A stretch of 25,153 bases of DNA. Origin: Roseimaritima sp. GTDB taxonomy: Bacteria; Planctomycetota; Planctomycetia; Pirellulales; Pirellulaceae. The stretch is taken from NCBI GenBank assembly GCA_007124075.1, contig SLFV01000047.1, positions 1 through 25,153 on the forward strand, given 5' to 3'. Positions 7,999 to 16,846 of this stretch are shown here, piece by piece. Positions within the stretch are counted from its first letter, which is position 1; every line of letters begins with the position of its first letter. Position numbers and translations under genes: made by a program. The notes under the pieces are model-generated. The model was given only the letters and a program-made list of their open reading frames with translations, made no database searches and had not been told where the DNA came from.

Positions 7999-9703
7999 GT
8001 TTGCGCTGCCTCCCGGTCTCGTGATGCTTCTAGGTGGAGCGTTCGTGCCGCTTCTCGGGGAACGGTGGCGTTCAGCAGGCGTGTTGTTGCTTGCGAGCCT
8101 TAGTCTGGTGATTTTTTGCCTGACTCCCGGCGGCACTTACGGACAGTTTCCGTTTTTGGGTGTCGCCGTAACCGCCGTGAGGATCGATCCACTCAGCAAT
8201 CTGTTTGGATTGGTGTTTCACTTTGCCGCAATTTTGGCAGCGATTTTCGCTTGGCACTTGCGAGACTGGAGACAGCAAACCGCGGGCACGATTTACGCGG
8301 GTGCCGCGATTGCGGCGTGCTTTGCGGGGGATCTGCTGACGCTATTCGTCTACTGGGAATTGACGGCGATAGCCAGCGTTTTCCTGGTTTGGGCCGGGGG
8401 AACGCGGCAGGCATATCGCTCGGGCATGCGGTACCTGATCGTCCAAGTTGGTTCGGGGGTCCTGCTGTTGTCAGGCGTCGTTATTCAGTACGTGGAGACG
8501 CAGACGCTTGATTTTGTCAGCATGACGCCAGCCAGTGGGGTTTTTTCGCTGGGGCCGCTATTGATCTTGATCGCGATCGGAATCAAAGCCGCGTTTCCGC
8601 TGCTGCATAATTGGTTGCAGGACAGTTACCCTCAATCGACACCCTCAGGAACGGTTTATCTAAGTGCATTTACCACCAAACTGGCGATTTATGCGCTTGC
8701 ACGAGGATTTCCGGGTACAGAGGCGTTGATTTGGATTGGTTGCGCGATGACCTTGTTCCCGATCATATTTGCGGTCATTGAAAACGATCTACGACGCGTG
8801 TTGGCGTACAGCCTGAATAACCAACTGGGATTTATGGTCGTCGGCATCGGTATTGGCAGCCAACTGGCAATCAACGGCGCGGTTGCGCATGCGTTTTGTC
8901 ACATCATCTACAAATCATTGTTGTTTATGAGCATGGGAGCGGTCCTGTACCGCGTGGGCACGGTGAAAGCGACCGAACTGGGAGGGCTGTATCGATCGAT
9001 GCCCTGGACGACGGGTTGTTGCCTGATCGGTGCGGGTGCGATTTCTGGCTTTCCGTTGTTGAGCGGTTTTATCAGCAAGTCGATGATCCTCAGTGCCGCA
9101 GGTGAGGCGGGACTATTTTGGGTCTGGATCATCCTTTTAGTCGCCTCCGCAGGGGTGATGGAGCATTCCGGTATCAAAATTCCCTTTTTTGCCTTCTTCG
9201 CTCACGATAGCGGAAAACGCCCCCCAGAAGCACCCCTTCACATGCTGGTAGCGATGGTCATTGCGGCCGGATTATGCGTCCTGCTGGGAATCGCCTATCC
9301 GCTGCTGTATCGCGGGTTACCCCATCAGGCGACCTACCAGCCCTACACGGTCGCGCACGTCATCACGCAACTGCAATTGCTAATGTTTGCCGCGTTGGCG
9401 TTCGTGTTCTTGATGAAAACCAAGCGATATCCTGCGGAACAACGAGCGATCAATTTGGATACCGACTGGATTTATCGCCAAGCCTTACCGACTTTGGTAG
9501 CGGGTTTTCGCATCGTCTTGGGGGCGAGCGATCGTTTCGTCCGCAACAGCGCGGTCAGGTTGATCGTGGCAGCGATTCAGTTGGTGAAGAGCTGGTTCGA
9601 CGAACACGCTCTTTTTGGTCGCCCATGGTCCAGTGGAACAATGACCTTCTGGGCCGGGGTCTTATTGGCCAGTTGTTTACTATTGTATTACTGGACCGAT
9701 TGA
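7988..9703 (+). CDS. Orphan Na+/H+ antiporter subunit D-like (MrpD/NuoM family)
   Basis: This 571-residue polytopic membrane protein (about 14 helices) belongs to the family shared by MrpA/MrpD antiporter subunits and complex I NuoL/M/N. Family landmarks are Glu124 in the YWELTAIAS helix, Lys200 in IGIKAAFPLLHNWLQDSYP (the conserved charged helix and following motif), the His-rich HAFCHIIYKSLLFMSMG helix, and a Lys in SGFISKSMI. The family translocates cations or protons across the cytoplasmic membrane. No other mrp or nuo subunit is nearby; only the two-helix protein overlapping its start accompanies it. The C-terminal ~100 residues form an amphipathic extension ending in one more helix. It follows trpB and the UPF0173 gene in one operon. 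Transport activity is inferred from the family, and the partner set is unusual. Confidence 0.88.
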   Translation: MIGEFALPPGLVMLLGGAFVPLLGERWRSAGVLLLASLSLVIFCLTPGGTYGQFPFLGVAVTAVRIDPLSNLFGLVFHFAAILAAIFAWHLRDWRQQTAGTIYAGAAIAACFAGDLLTLFVYWELTAIASVFLVWAGGTRQAYRSGMRYLIVQVGSGVLLLSGVVIQYVETQTLDFVSMTPASGVFSLGPLLILIAIGIKAAFPLLHNWLQDSYPQSTPSGTVYLSAFTTKLAIYALARGFPGTEALIWIGCAMTLFPIIFAVIENDLRRVLAYSLNNQLGFMVVGIGIGSQLAINGAVAHAFCHIIYKSLLFMSMGAVLYRVGTVKATELGGLYRSMPWTTGCCLIGAGAISGFPLLSGFISKSMILSAAGEAGLFWVWIILLVASAGVMEHSGIKIPFFAFFAHDSGKRPPEAPLHMLVAMVIAAGLCVLLGIAYPLLYRGLPHQATYQPYTVAHVITQLQLLMFAALAFVFLMKTKRYPAEQRAINLDTDWIYRQALPTLVAGFRIVLGASDRFVRNSAVRLIVAAIQLVKSWFDEHALFGRPWSSGTMTFWAGVLLASCLLLYYWTD

Positions 9704-9742
9704 TCGGATTGCTTCTTTTCCGTTTTTAGCGAGTTTAGGATT

Positions 9743-10636
9743 GTGACGGAGCCCTTGTTGTATGAAAGTCATTGCCACACGCCGTTGTGCAAACACGCTA
9801 TCGGCGATCCCAGCGAATACGCCCAGGTGGCGTTGAATCGTGGCCTGAAGGGGATGATCGTGACTTGCCACAATCCCATGCCCAATGGATTTTCCGCTGC
9901 GGTCAGGATGGCGGAGAGCGAATTCGATCGGTACGTACAGTGGGTAGGTCAGACGGCCGAGCTTTGGAAAGGTCGCCTTGATGTACGGCTGGGGTTAGAA
10001 GCCGATTACTTTGTTGGCCATGAATCGTATGTCCAGCGTCAGTTGGAACATACCGATTTCCAATTCGTCCTTGGCTCGGTCCATCCGCAAATCTCCGAGT
10101 ACCGCGAGCGATTCTGGCATCCTGATCCGCTGCAGGTGCAACGAATCTATTTCCAGCACCTTGCCGCCAGCGCGGAAACCGGGTTGTTTGACTCCTTAGC
10201 CCATCCCGATTTGATCAAGAATTTTACGGCGTCCGCGTGGCATCCCGACGAAATGATGCCCGACATTTTGCGCGCCCTTGATCGGATCGCTGCGACGGGG
10301 ACCGCGATGGAATTGAATACGTCCGGATTGTTGAAGACGATTCCGGAGATGAACCCGTTTCCGGAAATGTTGGTGGAAATCAGCAAACGTGGGATCCCAA
10401 TAACCTTGGGGGCCGATGCTCACGAACCCGATCGTGTGGGCGCCGGATTTATCCAAGCGTTAAGGCTGCTTCGTGAATGCGGGTTTGCCGATGTCAGCCT
10501 GTTTTTGGAACGCAAGCGGCAGCCGATTTCGATCGATTTGGCTATAGCTAGCTTATCCCCAGCGGACATGACGAACGGATCTATCACGGATTCCCGCCAC
10601 GTAGGTTCGGGATCGACAAATCAGGCGGATCGTTGA
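9743..10636 (+). CDS. PHP-domain phosphoesterase (histidinol-phosphatase-like)
   Basis: This 297-residue protein has the trinuclear-metal PHP signature: His10 and His12 (HCHTPL), His18, His43 (TCHNP), Glu86 (GLEADYF), His114 (GSVH), His154 (AHPD) and Asp225/His227 (GADAH). HisK-type histidinol-phosphate phosphatases share this order, including the ELNTSG strand before GADAH, so that is the closest assignment; other PHP phosphoesterases cannot be excluded. It starts with GTG at 9743, preceded by TTTAGGA as a ribosome site, 39 bases after the MrpD-like gene. The last ~30 residues are low-complexity and not part of the domain. It appears to be the last gene of the trpB operon and faces rlmN convergently. 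Confidence 0.85.
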   Translation: MTEPLLYESHCHTPLCKHAIGDPSEYAQVALNRGLKGMIVTCHNPMPNGFSAAVRMAESEFDRYVQWVGQTAELWKGRLDVRLGLEADYFVGHESYVQRQLEHTDFQFVLGSVHPQISEYRERFWHPDPLQVQRIYFQHLAASAETGLFDSLAHPDLIKNFTASAWHPDEMMPDILRALDRIAATGTAMELNTSGLLKTIPEMNPFPEMLVEISKRGIPITLGADAHEPDRVGAGFIQALRLLRECGFADVSLFLERKRQPISIDLAIASLSPADMTNGSITDSRHVGSGSTNQADR

Positions 10637-10692
10637 TGATTCCGTGATTCCCCAGAACGGTTCAAAAATAGTTTCGTCACAAATGTGTTACC

Positions 10693-10721
10693 CGATCGCG
10701 GCGCGTCTTACTTCGCGATCG
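10693..10721. terminator. GC-rich hairpin between convergent genes
   Basis: CGATCGCG (10693-10700) pairs perfectly with CGCGATCG (10714-10721) around a 13-base loop. The right arm lies inside the last codons of rlmN. It sits between the convergent PHP gene and rlmN, where a bidirectional end structure is expected. There is no T-run on either side, and both arms contain the common CGATCG core, so chance is possible. Confidence 0.3.
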
Positions 10722-11787
10722 CTTGACGGTTTCTGCGTAGCTGGCCACAGGCGGCGTTGATTTCGCTCCCTTTGCGTTGCCGAAACATCACGTTAATCCC
10801 GGCCTGCAGCAGCGTCTGTCGGAACTCGGCGATCCGCTGTGGGCTGGGCGTTCGGTAGGGCAATCCGGCGACCGCATTGTAAGGAATGACATTCAGCAAC
10901 GCCGAACGCTGACGCAACAGCTTGGTCAGTTGTGCAGCGCAGTGCCGGCTGTCGTTTATGCCCCCCAGTAGTACATATTCAAACGTTAAGCGGCGACCGC
11001 TGCTTTGGAAATAGCGGTCGGCAGCCTCCAGGACCGCAGTCAAGCCGATTTTCTGGTTGACGGGGACCAACTGGTTGCGCAGTTCGTCGTTGGGCGCGTG
11101 CAAACTGACGGCCAGGTTGTAAGCCACGCCATGGTTGCCCAGCCGATCAATCGCTGCAGGTAGCCCAACGGTACTGATGGTAATCCGACGCGGACTGATG
11201 CCCAAGCCCTCTGGAGTGCGCGCCATCTCCAGCGCGGCCAGGACATTGGTCAAATTGGCCAGTGGCTCCCCCATTCCCATCATCACGATGTGGCTCAAAC
11301 GCTCGTTACCGGGTAATCGCGTCTGCAGCCGTAGCATCTGTTCCAAGATTTCCCCGCGCGTCAAGTTGCGATCGACTCCGTCCAGCCCGCTGGCACAAAA
11401 CACACACCCCATCGCACAGCCCACTTGGCTGCTGACGCAGATACTGCGACGATCGCCATCGCGCAGCAGCACGCATTCGACCTCTCCCCCGCTTGCCAGT
11501 CGGATCAATAATTTCTCGGTACCATCGGGGGATTGTTCGGCATGCACCACCGTATCCTGGAATACAACAAAATGGTCCGCCAGGGCTGCTCGCAACTTGG
11601 CAGGTAGATCGGACATGTTTGCAAAATTGCTTTCCCGTCGCTGGTAGATCCAGCGCCAGATCTGTTTACCGCGAAAGGGCCGCTCGCCCTGTTGCCTCAA
11701 CCAATCGGCGAATTGCAGATCGGTCCAGTCCAGCAGATGTTGCCGAGCAAAGCTGACGGGATTTTCGGCCAGGGGGAGGTTGGTCAT
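10708..11787 (-). CDS. rlmN: Dual-specificity RNA methyltransferase RlmN
   Basis: This radical-SAM enzyme methylates C2 of adenosine 2503 in 23S rRNA and A37 in some tRNAs. It has 359 residues, the usual length. The 4Fe-4S binding motif is C124-AMG-C128-VF-C131. The SAM-contacting GMGEPLANL and ISTVGLP motifs follow in order, and the methyl-carrying cysteine is Cys347 in ACGQLR near the C-terminus. The N-terminal RPFRGKQIWRWIYQR segment is the RNA-binding part typical of RlmN. It is transcribed alone leftward, divergent from the M20 peptidase gene across 134 bases and convergent with the PHP gene. I saw no strong promoter in the divergent gap. All key residues are present. Confidence 0.95.
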   Translation of the reverse strand: MTNLPLAENPVSFARQHLLDWTDLQFADWLRQQGERPFRGKQIWRWIYQRRESNFANMSDLPAKLRAALADHFVVFQDTVVHAEQSPDGTEKLLIRLASGGEVECVLLRDGDRRSICVSSQVGCAMGCVFCASGLDGVDRNLTRGEILEQMLRLQTRLPGNERLSHIVMMGMGEPLANLTNVLAALEMARTPEGLGISPRRITISTVGLPAAIDRLGNHGVAYNLAVSLHAPNDELRNQLVPVNQKIGLTAVLEAADRYFQSSGRRLTFEYVLLGGINDSRHCAAQLTKLLRQRSALLNVIPYNAVAGLPYRTPSPQRIAEFRQTLLQAGINVMFRQRKGSEINAACGQLRRNRQAIAK

Positions 11788-11921
11788 GACTGCCAGAAAA
11801 GGATATGTTTAACCAGGAAAGGATCAGAAGAGGGCTGGCATCTTTCTAGCTGCCGCTTCCTCTTGACCGACAATTTATCGCCAACTGGCAATCTTCGGCA
11901 CCCACACGACGAGGAATCCTG

Positions 11922-13112
11922 GTGACCATCTCCATCTCCATTGATACAGCCGCCGCGCTGGAGCGTTTCCTACACCTAGCTGCCATCCCTGGAATCAGCG
12001 GCGAGGAGGCGGAGGTTGCCGATGCAGTGATCGTTCAGTTAAAAGCTGCAGGCGTCCCAGATGGAGCGATCCAAATCGACGACGCCAATCGCAAAACAAA
12101 AAACGGGGGGCAAATCGGTAATTTAATCGTCCATCTACCGGGGACGGTCGCTGGCCCCACGACGCTGCTCAGTGCGCACTTGGATACGGTTCCGGTTTGC
12201 GTTGGCAGCCAGCCTCTCGTGGACGGAGATTACGTTCGCAGTGCGGTAGCGACCGGGTTGGGGGCGGACAATCGTGGTGGTTGTGCGGCGATCTTGACAG
12301 CGGCGATCGAACTGCTCCACAGCGGGCAACCCCACCCACCGCTGACGTTATGTTGGTTCGTCCAGGAAGAAATCGGCCTGGAAGGTTCGCGGAATCTTAA
12401 CCGCGAGCTACTGGGCCCGGTGGATCGCGCGATCAACTTTGATGGCGGCAATGTGACAAAAATGACCATTGGGGCGACGGGAGGCGAGCGGATGACGATC
12501 AACGTCACGGGGTTGGCCGCGCACGCGGGCGTCGCTCCCGAAAGCGGTGTCAGTGCGATCGTGATCGCCGCCAAGGCGATCGCCCGGTTGCACGACGCTG
12601 GCTGGTTGGGGTTGGTGCGGCGGCCCGACGGTAGCTGCGGGACGTCGAATGTCGGGGTCTTTCAGGGTGGCGATGCGACCAATGTGATTGCGCCCACGGT
12701 TCACCTTCGGGCCGAAGCACGTAGCCATCAACCTGCTACGCGGGCGGCGATCTCCGCCGCGATTCAGGAAGCGTTTCATGCCGCCGCAGCGGGGGTTCAC
12801 AACGACGCTGGGGTAGCGGGGCAAGTTGCCATTGAGTCACAGGTCGATTATGAAGCATTTCTGCTGGCGGATGATTGCCCTAGCGTCCTGGCGGCCAGTG
12901 CCGCGCTGAGGTCGATTGGATGCCAAGCGGTGGTCGATGTAACCAACGGCGGTTTGGATGCCAATTGGCTTTACCAGCATGGGATTGCAGCGGTGACGCT
13001 GGGTTGTGGACAACGCGAGGTCCATACCGTGTCGGAACAGCTGTATTTGCCTGATTACTTTGATGCTTGTCGTGTGGCCACGCTTCTGGCCAGCGGGGGA
13101 TGGGGGGAATGA
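11922..13112 (+). CDS. M20 family metallopeptidase (PepT-like)
   Basis: This 396-residue cytosolic zinc peptidase of the M20 family has the metal and catalytic residues in order: His86-x-Asp88 (SAHLDTV), Asp116 in GLGADNRGG, Glu149/Glu150 in EEIGLEG, Asp174 (INFDGG) and His368 (REVHTV). A lid/dimerisation region containing GLAAHAG and FQGGDATNVIAP lies between them. The pattern is nearest to tripeptidase PepT-like members that remove N-terminal residues from short peptides; the exact substrate cannot be read. The GTG start at 11922 follows GAGGAATCCTG, a good ribosome site. It overlaps the following BFD-like gene by four bases (ATGA), so the two are translationally coupled. Confidence 0.87.
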   Translation: MTISISIDTAAALERFLHLAAIPGISGEEAEVADAVIVQLKAAGVPDGAIQIDDANRKTKNGGQIGNLIVHLPGTVAGPTTLLSAHLDTVPVCVGSQPLVDGDYVRSAVATGLGADNRGGCAAILTAAIELLHSGQPHPPLTLCWFVQEEIGLEGSRNLNRELLGPVDRAINFDGGNVTKMTIGATGGERMTINVTGLAAHAGVAPESGVSAIVIAAKAIARLHDAGWLGLVRRPDGSCGTSNVGVFQGGDATNVIAPTVHLRAEARSHQPATRAAISAAIQEAFHAAAAGVHNDAGVAGQVAIESQVDYEAFLLADDCPSVLAASAALRSIGCQAVVDVTNGGLDANWLYQHGIAAVTLGCGQREVHTVSEQLYLPDYFDACRVATLLASGGWGE

Positions 13113-13378
13113 ACCAGGACGACGACCTATGCTTGTGCTTTCATGTGACCAAACGCAAGGTCATTCAGCATATCCGCGTTCATCGTCCGCGCGTCGCCAG
13201 CCAACTGAGCGAATGCTTTGGCGCGGGAACAGGCTGTGGTTGGTGTCGTCCCTTCCTGCAGCGATTGCTGGACGAAGCCGAGCCGGATAATGTAGCGCTG
13301 CCCGGTGCTGCGCAATACGCAAGCCGTCGCCAGCGGTACCGTGACGAGCAGCAGGGTCAGCGCGATAGCAATTCGTAG
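13109..13378 (+). CDS. BFD-like [2Fe-2S]-binding protein
   Basis: This 89-residue protein has the bacterioferritin-associated ferredoxin fold signature: Cys8-x-Cys10 in LCLCFHVTK and Cys43-x2-Cys46 in GTGCGWC, 32 residues apart, with the helical TKRKVIQHI and RPFLQRLLDE segments. The family binds one [2Fe-2S] cluster and often passes electrons to or from ferritins or oxidoreductases. Here it starts at the ATG at 13109, overlapping the M20 peptidase stop, and no bacterioferritin is nearby. The last ~25 residues are hydrophilic (Arg/Gln-rich) and outside the domain. Cluster binding is a confident inference from the cysteines; the partner is unknown. Confidence 0.82.
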   Translation: MNQDDDLCLCFHVTKRKVIQHIRVHRPRVASQLSECFGAGTGCGWCRPFLQRLLDEAEPDNVALPGAAQYASRRQRYRDEQQGQRDSNS

Positions 13379-13694
13379 GCGATCGCTTGAAGAACTTTGT
13401 GTCGCTGCGTCTTGATTGCCTGTTTGCTGAGCAATATTTAGCACGAACGACCAGGAGGCATTATCGCGCGGTGCAATCGGTCATTGATGCTATCGGCGGT
13501 CAAAGGCAGGATCACGATCCGAAGGGGCATCGGAAAGATACCGCTGCGGTGGTTGCCAAACGTGTTCGGTTGCTGGATATTTCACGGTCTTGCATCTAGC
13601 GAGTGTATCATGGTCATTTGCGTTGGCTTTTGATCCTCAGAGGATTCCTCTCTCACTGGTGTTTCACGTTTTTGCCCCGCGGTAAAATTTTGAT
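13379..13694. other. 316-base gap with no convincing gene
   Basis: This stretch between the BFD-like gene and hemL holds no recognisable RNA gene. A frame open from a TTG at 13387 to a stop at 13599 contains a GTG at 13471, 12 bases after a perfect AGGAGG (13453-13458), which would give a 42-residue basic peptide. The spacing is long and the peptide resembles nothing I know, so I do not call it a gene. A short inverted repeat, ATCCTC-A-GAGGAT, lies at 13633-13645. The promoter-like -10 for hemL is at the right edge. Confidence 0.5.
13683..13694 (+). promoter_or_regulatory. Candidate -10 box abutting the hemL start codon
   Basis: TAAAAT (13683-13688) is a good -10 match, and its predicted initiation point, about seven bases downstream, is the A of the hemL ATG at 13695. 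No Shine-Dalgarno sequence precedes the ATG. If used, it would make a leaderless mRNA. The -35 region (near 13660-13667, GTTTCAC) is weak. It is seen as a motif only. Confidence 0.35.
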
Positions 13695-15023
13695 ATGAGT
13701 ACTCCCACTTCATCGCCTCGGCATGCCGTTGGTCCCGCCAGCCAAGCCGCCTTTCAACGTGCTTGTCAAGTCATGCCCGGCGGGGTTAACAGCCCGGCCA
13801 GGGCGTTTGGCGCTGTCGGTGGATCCCCGCTATTCATTCGCAAGGCGTTTGGCCCGTTCTTAGAGGATATTGATGGGCGGTCGTATATCGACTACATCGG
13901 TTCCTGGGGCCCAATGATCCTTGGCCATGCGCACCCCGCCGTCCTGGAGGCGATCAAGCAAGCCGCAACGCTTGGTACTAGCTACGGGGCCCCAACGGAG
14001 GCCGAGTCCGAGTTGGCGGAAATGATCATTGCGGCCGTTCCCAGTATCGAAACGGTTCGCTTAGTGAATTCGGGGACCGAAGCAACCATGAGCGCAATCC
14101 GCGTGGCGCGGGGGTTCACGGGGCGCGACAAGGTCATCAAATTTGCCGGAAATTATCACGGACACGTTGACAGTTTGTTGGTCGCTGCGGGCAGCAGTGC
14201 GGCAACGTTGGGAGTCCCCGATTCCCCGGGAGTAACCGCAGGTGCAGGTGCCGACACCATCGTCCTGCCCTACAACGATGGACAAGCCGTGCGGGATGCT
14301 TTTCGAAAGTGTCCCGGGCAGATTGCCGCCGTCATTCTGGAACCGGTCGTTGGCAACATGGGTTGTGTACCGCCAGATGAGGGTTACCTGCGAGCCTTGC
14401 GAGAAGTCACCGATCAGGAGGGGGCCGTGCTGATCTTTGACGAAGTGATGACCGGATTTCGATTGGCCTACGGGGGCGCGCAGCAATTATTTGGGGTAAC
14501 GCCTGACATCACCACGTTGGGGAAAATCGTCGGTGGCGGTATGCCGCTGGGTGCCTATGGAGGCCGAGCGGAAATCATGGCCCATGTCCTGCCTGCCGGA
14601 CGCGTCTTCCAAGCAGGGACGTTAAGCGGAAATCCGGTTGCCGTGGCGGCGGGGACGACCACGCTGCGGTTGTTACGCGATGAACCTCCTTACGACGACC
14701 TGGAACGAATAGGAGCAAAATTGGCCTCGGGGCTCGCCTCCGCTGCTGCGGCGGCAGGATTGCCCGCTCAGGTGCAACGCGTGGGTAGCATGATGACATT
14801 GTTTTTTAATGAGGCACCGGTGCGCAACTGGACCGACGCGGACCGTTCCGATCGGGAACGCTTCGCAGCCTATTTCTGGGGCATGATCCGTCGCGGTGTC
14901 TACATGCCTTGCAGTCAGTTCGAGGCGTTGTTTTTTAGTCGCACCCACAGTGAGGCGGAGATCCAAGCAACGATCGAGTTGGCCCACCAGGTTTGCTTGG
15001 AAATAGTCGAGGAACGGTCTTGA
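13695..15023 (+). CDS. hemL: Glutamate-1-semialdehyde 2,1-aminomutase
   Basis: This PLP enzyme converts glutamate-1-semialdehyde to 5-aminolevulinate in the C5 pathway of tetrapyrrole (haem) synthesis. It has 442 residues, near the usual 430. The family features are in order: the [11 protein letters not shown] motif near 28, [15 protein letters not shown] in the cofactor-binding region, [10 protein letters not shown], the FDEVMTGFR block with the cofactor-contacting Asp, the PLP lysine Lys277 in [10 protein letters not shown], and [10 protein letters not shown]. The start ATG matches the family N-terminus with a short Ser/Thr-rich lead. Its stop overlaps the TTG start of the next gene, so the OleC-like gene is probably translated by coupling. 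No other hem gene is present. Confidence 0.95.
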   Translation: MSTPTSSPRHAVGPASQAAFQRACQVMPGGVNSPARAFGAVGGSPLFIRKAFGPFLEDIDGRSYIDYIGSWGPMILGHAHPAVLEAIKQAATLGTSYGAPTEAESELAEMIIAAVPSIETVRLVNSGTEATMSAIRVARGFTGRDKVIKFAGNYHGHVDSLLVAAGSSAATLGVPDSPGVTAGAGADTIVLPYNDGQAVRDAFRKCPGQIAAVILEPVVGNMGCVPPDEGYLRALREVTDQEGAVLIFDEVMTGFRLAYGGAQQLFGVTPDITTLGKIVGGGMPLGAYGGRAEIMAHVLPAGRVFQAGTLSGNPVAVAAGTTTLRLLRDEPPYDDLERIGAKLASGLASAAAAAGLPAQVQRVGSMMTLFFNEAPVRNWTDADRSDRERFAAYFWGMIRRGVYMPCSQFEALFFSRTHSEAEIQATIELAHQVCLEIVEERS

Positions 15024-16765
15024 GCGGACAAGCGGAAGAGGGTCCTGGTTGTGCGAACTTGACCGCAGACCCCGCGAATCCGAGCGGCCTGGATGGCAAC
15101 AATATCGCCAATCGGTTAAGCGTCTGGGCGCGTCGATTACCCGGCGCGATCGCAATCGCGGAACCAGCCGGGCCACCCCAAGCCGGCGGTGCCCGTTCTT
15201 ATGCCATAACGACCTTCGCGGAACTGGATCAGGAAAGCGACCGGATTGCTCGCGGCTTACTCGCATGGGGTGTCAAACCAGGAATGCGAGTCGTGATGCT
15301 GGTACCGTTTGGGGCCCAGTTCATCCGCTTAACGTTCGCCTTGCTGAAAGCGGGTTTGACCGTAGTCCTGATCGATCCTGGCATGGGACGCTCGCATCTG
15401 GTGCGCTGTCTGCAATTGGCGGAGCCCGACGGTTTTATGGCAATCCCCAAAGCGCAGATCATTCGCATGTTGCTGCGGCGTCGGTTTCCCAAGTCGGTTT
15501 GGAATGTGACGGTAGCAGACTGGTGGTTGTTAGGAGGCAAATCTTTGCGACAGATTTGTGCGTTGGGAGATCAACATCCCGACATTGCATTGCCCACCGT
15601 TTCACGCGAAGCGGCGGCGGCGATTATCTTTACCACGGGCAGCACAGGCCCCCCCAAAGGGGTTCTGTACACGCAGGCGACGTTTCATGGCCAAGTCGAC
15701 CTGATTCGTCAGCGATATCAAATCCAAGCGGGGACACGTGACTTAGCCTGTTTTCCTCTTTTCGGCCTGTTCGATAACGTGATGGGGGTCACAACGATTA
15801 TCCCTGACATGGATCCCACGCGACCTGCGGAGGTAAACCCGCAGCGTTTGCACGAGGCGGTGAGCCAGTGGGAGATTGACCAGGCCTTCGGTTCCCCCGC
15901 GCTGTGGCACCGCGTGGTAACCTGGAGCCAACAGACCGGGAAGCATTTCCCCACGTTGCGAAGAGTGCTGTCGGCTGGTGCTCCCGTCCCGGCATCAATG
16001 CTGCAACGATTGCGGCAGATCATCCATCCGGAAGCCGAGGTCTTCACTCCCTACGGGGCGACCGAGGCCCTGCCGTTGGCTTCGATTGAATCCCGGCAGG
16101 TGATTGCCGAAACGGGTCCCGCAGCCGCGAAAGGTCGCGGGGTCTGCGTGGGGGGACGATTCGATTCGTTGCGTTGGCAGGTGATCGCAATCGATGATGG
16201 GCCGTTGCGGTCGATGGACCAAGTGCAGGTGTTGCCCAACGGGAAAATTGGGGAACTAATGGTTGCGGGGCCGGTGGTCACCACCACATATGCAGTTCGT
16301 AGCGATCAAGACGCGGTCCACAAAGTGCAAGATGGTCAAATTATCTGGCATCGTATGGGGGATGTGGGTTACCTGGACGATCAGGATCAATTCTGGTTTT
16401 GCGGTCGTAAGGCGCATCGAGTTACCCAGGGGAAAAAAACGTGGTTTACCATTCCCTGTGAGGCGGTTTTTAATCAGCATCCGGTTGTTTATCGTTGCGC
16501 GCTGGTTGGATTGGGCGAACCGGGCAAACAAGAACCTGTAATCATCGTCGAACCGCACGCTGACCAGCGGCCTAAGGACCGGGAAGCGAGGGCGGCTCTG
16601 GTTGCGGAACTGCGCGACCTAGCGAGCCGCAATCCGCTTACGCGACGGATCACCGATATTCGTGTCTATCCCCGCAGCTTGCCGGTCGACATCCGGCACA
16701 ATAGCAAAATTTTTCGCGAACGATTGCGAAATCAGTTGGATCGCATCGAGCGGCTGGAGGTTTAG
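15020..16765 (+). CDS. OleC-like adenylate-forming enzyme (acyl-CoA synthetase family)
   Basis: This 581-residue member of the AMP-forming acyl-CoA synthetase superfamily has an ATP-binding loop [10 protein letters not shown] at about 205-214, an adenylation motif YGATEALPL, a [16 protein letters not shown] hinge block, and a catalytic Lys in [13 protein letters not shown] near the C-terminus. The segment [24 protein letters not shown] closely resembles OleC, the beta-lactone synthetase of long-chain olefin biosynthesis, rather than ordinary fatty acyl-CoA ligases. A TTG at 15020 overlaps the hemL stop and follows GAGGA with suitable spacing; a TTG at 14993 is also in frame. No oleA, oleB or oleD is visible, so its role is uncertain. 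Some planctomycetes make long-chain hydrocarbons, which fits but does not prove the assignment. Confidence 0.8.
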   Translation: MSGQAEEGPGCANLTADPANPSGLDGNNIANRLSVWARRLPGAIAIAEPAGPPQAGGARSYAITTFAELDQESDRIARGLLAWGVKPGMRVVMLVPFGAQFIRLTFALLKAGLTVVLIDPGMGRSHLVRCLQLAEPDGFMAIPKAQIIRMLLRRRFPKSVWNVTVADWWLLGGKSLRQICALGDQHPDIALPTVSREAAAAIIFTTGSTGPPKGVLYTQATFHGQVDLIRQRYQIQAGTRDLACFPLFGLFDNVMGVTTIIPDMDPTRPAEVNPQRLHEAVSQWEIDQAFGSPALWHRVVTWSQQTGKHFPTLRRVLSAGAPVPASMLQRLRQIIHPEAEVFTPYGATEALPLASIESRQVIAETGPAAAKGRGVCVGGRFDSLRWQVIAIDDGPLRSMDQVQVLPNGKIGELMVAGPVVTTTYAVRSDQDAVHKVQDGQIIWHRMGDVGYLDDQDQFWFCGRKAHRVTQGKKTWFTIPCEAVFNQHPVVYRCALVGLGEPGKQEPVIIVEPHADQRPKDREARAALVAELRDLASRNPLTRRITDIRVYPRSLPVDIRHNSKIFRERLRNQLDRIERLEV

Positions 16766-16780
16766 CAACAACGGATCAAA

Positions 16781-16827
16781 AACTGGCGGATTGGCCCTCC
16801 CGCGTTGGAGCCTCCTCGCAGCCAGTT
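16781..16827. terminator. Possible shared end structure between convergent genes
   Basis: AACTGGC (16781-16787) and GCCAGTT (16821-16827) are inverted repeats 33 bases apart, inside the 81-base gap between the convergent OleC-like and lipoprotein genes. The enclosed sequence is GC-rich with further partial pairing. No clean T-run follows on either strand. This is a weak candidate. Confidence 0.22.
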
Positions 16828-16846
16828 GATTGCAACCACAGCAACG

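Noticed and set aside
13127..13444. Antisense open frame over the BFD-like gene with a lipoprotein-like N-terminal segment (ALTLLLVTVPLATAC)
   Set aside because: It lies opposite a well-supported [2Fe-2S] gene with all four cysteines, has no ribosome site, and the hydrophobic run is explained by the complementary codons.
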